Source: Anaerolineales bacterium UBA3940 (GTDB lineage Bacteria > Chloroflexota > Anaerolineae > Aggregatilineales > UBA3940). From it: a stretch of 9,149 nt of DNA. The stretch is taken from positions 1-9,149 of the forward strand of contig DGDY01000267.1 in NCBI GenBank assembly GCA_002385675.1. The letters run 5' to 3'. Below the pieces are notes generated by a model that was not told where the DNA came from, ran no database searches, and worked only from the letters and a program-made list of their open reading frames with translations. Positions 6,217 to 9,149 of this stretch are shown here, piece after piece (within the stretch, counting starts at the first letter, position 1; every line of letters begins with the position of its first letter). The position numbers and the translations under genes are program-made.

Positions 6217-6245
6217 GGGCCGCATGCTGACCAGCGGCCCTTTTT
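6217..6245 (+). terminator. Rho-independent terminator of the S1 gene
   Basis: GGGCCGC (6217-6223) pairs perfectly with GCGGCCC (6234-6240) around a 10-nt loop, followed at once by TTTTT (6241-6245). It begins 51 nt after the S1 stop and ends 64 nt before the first ftsK ATG, so ftsK should have its own promoter. None could be assigned with confidence in the short gap. Confidence 0.93.
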
Positions 6246-6308
6246 AAACTTAATGGTACACCTCGACATTCTGCATGGACGGCCTCCTGTGACAACTCGC
6301 AAGGGGCA

Positions 6309-8927
6309 ATGCTGCGGGTGGCCGGCATGAGTCAGAAGCAAGCCAAGTCGCCGGGCAGCCACCAATCGACGAGCAAGCTTTCCCGGGCCGCGTCGGGCGG
6401 CAAGGGGAAGTCTCTCGCTGCCTCTCCATCGAAATCCAGAAGCAGCACAAAGAAGCCGACCCAGAAGAAGACCACTCGCCGGGGTTCTTCCCGCGTGCCT
6501 CAGCGCACCATCCCGGCTGTGACCGGCATCAAGGTCAAGCCGCGCTCGCGCCGCAAGAAGAAGACGACAGGGGCGGCCAACCAGTCGACCTGGGGCCGCC
6601 TGCACAGCCAGCTTCCGCCCTACGCCGACGAGATGTTCGGCTTCCTGCTGATCGGCCTGGGGCTGCTGTCTTTCCTCACCCTGCTCAGCCCGGAGAGCGG
6701 CGAGATCGGCACGGCGTGGTCCGGGCTGCTGCGGCGGTGGTTCGGCTTAGGCGCGTATGTCATCTCCGGCGTGATCGTCGCGGCGGGTGCGGTGCTGCTC
6801 ATGCCCAAGGTGGGGGTTTCGATGCGCATCAACCTGTGGCGCGTTACCGTGGGCGAGGTGTTCTTTGTCTTGCTGCTGGCGCTGATCCACACCAGCATTC
6901 GCGCACGGTTTGAGGACGTGGAGGCGGGGCGCATCGAGGCCTTCGCCCGGGCGATGGAGGGACACGGCGGCGGGCTTGTCGGCTGGGCGATACAGGATGC
7001 GGTGCACATGCTGTTCGGCGATGTGATCACCGGCATGATCCTCTCGCTGCTGCTCGCGGGGAGCGGTGCGGTGCTCGCCGGGGTGCGCCGTCGTCATCTC
7101 GTAGCAGGGCTTGCGAAACTGCGCGATTGGCTGCTCGCGCTTGCCGACCGGCTGGAGCCAAACCCGCTGCCGCCCCCGGAACCGGCCCCGGCGGTCGAAG
7201 CGGAGGAGGACGACCCCAACAAGCCGGCCATCGTCCAACTGCCGCCCATCCCGGGCCGCCCGTCTATCGTCACCGGGCAGCGCGGCGCGGGTGCGGTGTT
7301 CGTTCAGCGCCGGCGCCCCAATCCGGCAGAAGAGGATCTGCTGGATCTTGCCGACCGGCCCGTCACCCGCCTCGAACGGCTCAAGGCCCGCCTGCCGCGC
7401 GGCTACAAGGTGCCGATGCGCTTCCACCTTGACGAAGTTGTGGACAGCAAGCATACGCGCAAGCGCAGTGACAAGCTGCCCCCGCTCGATATCTTTGACG
7501 CCCGCAGCTTTGAGCGGCCCGACGACGAGGAGATCAACATCAGCGCCGCGCTCATCGAAGAGACGGTGGCCGACTTTGGCATGTCGGTCGAGGTGGTCGG
7601 CGTAAAAGCCGGGCCGACCGTCACACAGTACGCCGTCTCGCCCATCACCCACGTCGAGGTAGACGGCGAACTGGTCGAGCAGCGGGTCCGCGTGACGCGC
7701 ATTGCCAACCTCGGCAAGGACATCGCGCTGGCGCTGGCCGCGCCGAGCGTCCGTATTCAGGCCCCGGTGCCGGGCACGAGCTACATTGGCATCGAGGTCC
7801 CCAACTCGCAGATGGGCGTCGTGTCGCTGCGCCCGGTGATGGAGTCGGAGGAGTTCAACAAGATCCGCTCGCCGCTTGCCGTGGCGCTGGGGCGCGAGGT
7901 GGACGGCAAGCCTTACGCTGCCGATCTCGCCAAGATGCCGCACCTGCTCATCGGCGGCACGACAGGTTCGGGCAAGTCCGTCTGTCTGCGCTCGCTGGCG
8001 ACCTGCCTCGTCGCCAACAACCGCCCCGACCAGCTTCGCCTGATCATGATCGACCCCAAGATGGTCGAGTTGATCCGCTTCAACGGGCTGCCGCACCTGC
8101 TGGGGCGTGTCGAGGTGGAACTGGACCGCGTGCTCGGCGTGCTGCGCTGGGTCACACGCGAGATGGACCGGCGCTACAAGCTGATGGAGGAGAACCACTC
8201 CCGCAACCTGGAGATCTACAACCGCAAGGTCCACTGGACGAAGCGTATGCCGTACATCGTCGTGCTGATCGACGAGCTGGCGGAGTTGATGACGCAGTAC
8301 CCGGAGGAAACCGAGCACCTGATCACGCGGCTGGCGCAGATGGCCCGCGCGACGGGCATTCACCTCGTCGTTGCCACGCAGCGCCCCAGCACGGATGTCG
8401 TCACCGGGCTGATCAAGGCGAACTTCCCGGCGCGGATCGCCTTTGCGGTCGCCTCCGGTACCGACTCGCGCGTGATCCTCGACCACGTCGGCGCGGAGGA
8501 GTTGATTGGCAAAGGCGATATGCTGTACCAGGCGCCGGAAGCCGCCGCGCCGGTTCGTCTGCAGGGCTGCTATGTGAGCGATGTCGAGATGGAGCGGCTT
8601 GTCGACTACTGGCGCGAGAACTGGGAGGACAGCGACGACCGTGTCGCACCCTGGGAGCGCGCGCTGTCCCGCCGGTTGATCCTGCAGGAGACGGATGAAC
8701 TCATCGAGGAGGCCATCCGCGTGGTGCAGCAGGAGCGCGAGGCGTCGGCCTCCCAGCTTCAGCGCAAGCTGAACGTCGGCTACCCGCGCGCCGGGCGCAT
8801 TATCGACTCGCTGTACCGGCTGGGCGTGGTCGGCCCGGAGCGGGGCGGCGGGCGCACGCGCGAGGTGCTCATCCCGCCCGACGAAGACCCGATTGAATTC
8901 ATACTGAAACGGCAGGGCAAGCTGTGA
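6309..8927 (+). CDS. ftsK: DNA translocase FtsK/SpoIIIE family
   Basis: FtsK anchors at the division septum and pumps double-stranded DNA with ATP to clear and resolve chromosome termini. The 872 residues divide into a Lys/Arg/Ser-rich cytoplasmic head (about 1-95), four membrane helices (about 109-127, 146-165, 179-197, 238-259), an acidic Pro-rich linker (280-345), and the motor. The motor shows the alpha-domain region (about 405-500), Walker A GTTGSGKS (550-557, Lys556), Walker B YIVVLIDEL (649-657, Asp655-Glu656) and the FtsK-typical VVATQRPSTDVVTGLIKANF (687-706). A C-terminal winged-helix gamma domain (about 793-855) that reads polar DNA motifs is intact. It is complete and close in size to SpoIIIE-type proteins. 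Start choice is open: AAGGGG is only 2 nt before ATG 6309, while GGGTGG (6316-6321) lies 5 nt before ATG 6327, which would remove six residues. Confidence 0.96.
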   Translation: MLRVAGMSQKQAKSPGSHQSTSKLSRAASGGKGKSLAASPSKSRSSTKKPTQKKTTRRGSSRVPQRTIPAVTGIKVKPRSRRKKKTTGAANQSTWGRLHSQLPPYADEMFGFLLIGLGLLSFLTLLSPESGEIGTAWSGLLRRWFGLGAYVISGVIVAAGAVLLMPKVGVSMRINLWRVTVGEVFFVLLLALIHTSIRARFEDVEAGRIEAFARAMEGHGGGLVGWAIQDAVHMLFGDVITGMILSLLLAGSGAVLAGVRRRHLVAGLAKLRDWLLALADRLEPNPLPPPEPAPAVEAEEDDPNKPAIVQLPPIPGRPSIVTGQRGAGAVFVQRRRPNPAEEDLLDLADRPVTRLERLKARLPRGYKVPMRFHLDEVVDSKHTRKRSDKLPPLDIFDARSFERPDDEEINISAALIEETVADFGMSVEVVGVKAGPTVTQYAVSPITHVEVDGELVEQRVRVTRIANLGKDIALALAAPSVRIQAPVPGTSYIGIEVPNSQMGVVSLRPVMESEEFNKIRSPLAVALGREVDGKPYAADLAKMPHLLIGGTTGSGKSVCLRSLATCLVANNRPDQLRLIMIDPKMVELIRFNGLPHLLGRVEVELDRVLGVLRWVTREMDRRYKLMEENHSRNLEIYNRKVHWTKRMPYIVVLIDELAELMTQYPEETEHLITRLAQMARATGIHLVVATQRPSTDVVTGLIKANFPARIAFAVASGTDSRVILDHVGAEELIGKGDMLYQAPEAAAPVRLQGCYVSDVEMERLVDYWRENWEDSDDRVAPWERALSRRLILQETDELIEEAIRVVQQEREASASQLQRKLNVGYPRAGRIIDSLYRLGVVGPERGGGRTREVLIPPDEDPIEFILKRQGKL

Positions 8928-8947
8928 GCAAGTTCCCCCTCACCCCC

Positions 8948-8966
8948 GACGCGGCTTTGCCGCGTC
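8948..8966. repeat. Hairpin just after ftsK
   Basis: GACGCGGC (8948-8955) pairs perfectly with GCCGCGTC (8959-8966) around TTT. It begins 21 nt past the ftsK stop. There is no T-tract, so any terminator role would be atypical. It abuts the C-rich/G-rich palindrome at 8969-8993 and may be the variable insert of that repeat family. Confidence 0.6.
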
Positions 8967-8968
8967 AT

Positions 8969-8993
8969 CCCCTCTCCCACAGGGGGAGAGGGG
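8969..8993. repeat. C-rich/G-rich palindromic repeat, copy 1
   Basis: CCCCTCTCCC (8969-8978) pairs perfectly with GGGAGAGGGG (8984-8993) around a 5-nt loop. The preceding CCCCCTCACCCCC (8935-8947) resembles the flank commonly seen with this kind of intergenic repeat in Chloroflexota and cyanobacteria (from general knowledge). The same arms recur at 9110-9149. Confidence 0.75.
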
Positions 8994-9043
8994 CACAGCA
9001 GACACCCCGGATCGGGACAAGGGAGAAATTAGGCTACACCACG

Positions 9044-9062
9044 CCGCGAAGTTCATTCGCGG
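9044..9062. repeat. Palindromic repeat, inverted copy of 657-675
   Basis: CCGCGAA (9044-9050) and TTCGCGG (9056-9062) enclose GTTCA. The reverse complement of 657-675 is identical except for one loop base (T instead of C). The flanking bases do not match, so the shared unit is just the 19-bp palindrome. Confidence 0.65.
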
Positions 9063-9109
9063 CTAGCGTCGCCACGTGGTTGAGGGGCAAGCTTGCGCGC
9101 CAATATGCC

Positions 9110-9149
9110 CCCCTCTCCCAGCGACCGAAGGTCGCGACCGGGAGAGGGG
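9110..9149. repeat. C-rich/G-rich palindromic repeat, copy 2, with nested hairpin
   Basis: CCCCTCTCCC (9110-9119) and GGGAGAGGGG (9140-9149) are the same arms as copy 1. Here the loop is 20 nt and contains a perfect inner stem, GCGACC (9121-9126) with GGTCGC (9130-9135) around GAA. The window ends on the last base of the right arm, so the element may continue. Confidence 0.75.

Noticed and set aside
6747..8486. 579-codon open frame on - opposite ftsK
   Set aside because: Asp/His/Arg/Gln-rich shadow translation. The + strand frame holds intact Walker motifs and the gamma domain.
8935..9149. CRISPR array
   Set aside because: Repeats are palindromes with only two copies and no regular spacers, and no cas gene is nearby.

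Overview
The window reads as an ordinary chromosomal stretch of a GC-rich bacterium. The best taxonomic guess is a Chloroflexota member of Anaerolineae type. That rests on the flavour of the FtsK, Lgt and S1 proteins, the ABC-2-like permease with its Chloroflexi-style N-terminus, and the C-rich/G-rich palindromic repeats at the right end. It is inference, not proof. The first 92 bases are almost pure G and C runs and look like a contig-end artefact. The window also stops exactly at the end of a palindromic repeat, so both edges may be assembly breaks.

Layout, left to right: (1) a small Nudix hydrolase on + (196-630) with an exact Nudix box; (2) a 224-bp spacer with two hairpins, then an orphan ABC-2-type permease-like membrane protein on + (855-1865); (3) a 113-bp convergent gap filled by a large 12-bp-stem hairpin, then lgt on - (1979-3031), encoding prolipoprotein diacylglyceryl transferase; (4) a terminator hairpin (3063-3098), then a sulfatase-fold hydrolase on - (3153-4727) with Thr at the usual formylglycine position; (5) a 410-bp divergent intergenic region with candidate promoters and a folded leader; (6) a three-repeat S1-domain protein on + (5138-6166), closed by a textbook terminator; (7) a full-length FtsK/SpoIIIE DNA translocase on + (6309-8927); (8) a 222-bp tail of nested palindromes, including an inverted copy of a 19-bp palindrome also found after the Nudix gene.

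The genes do not form one pathway. Each appears to be its own transcription unit, because hairpins or promoter-sized gaps separate almost all of them. Most are housekeeping functions: nucleotide clean-up, lipoprotein maturation, translation, chromosome segregation. I found no CRISPR array, transposase, toxin-antitoxin pair, defence island, tRNA or rRNA, and nothing that supports an undescribed multi-gene system. The points most worth a second look are the non-canonical nucleophile motif of the sulfatase-like protein, the folded leader ahead of the S1 gene, and the two families of palindromic repeats.
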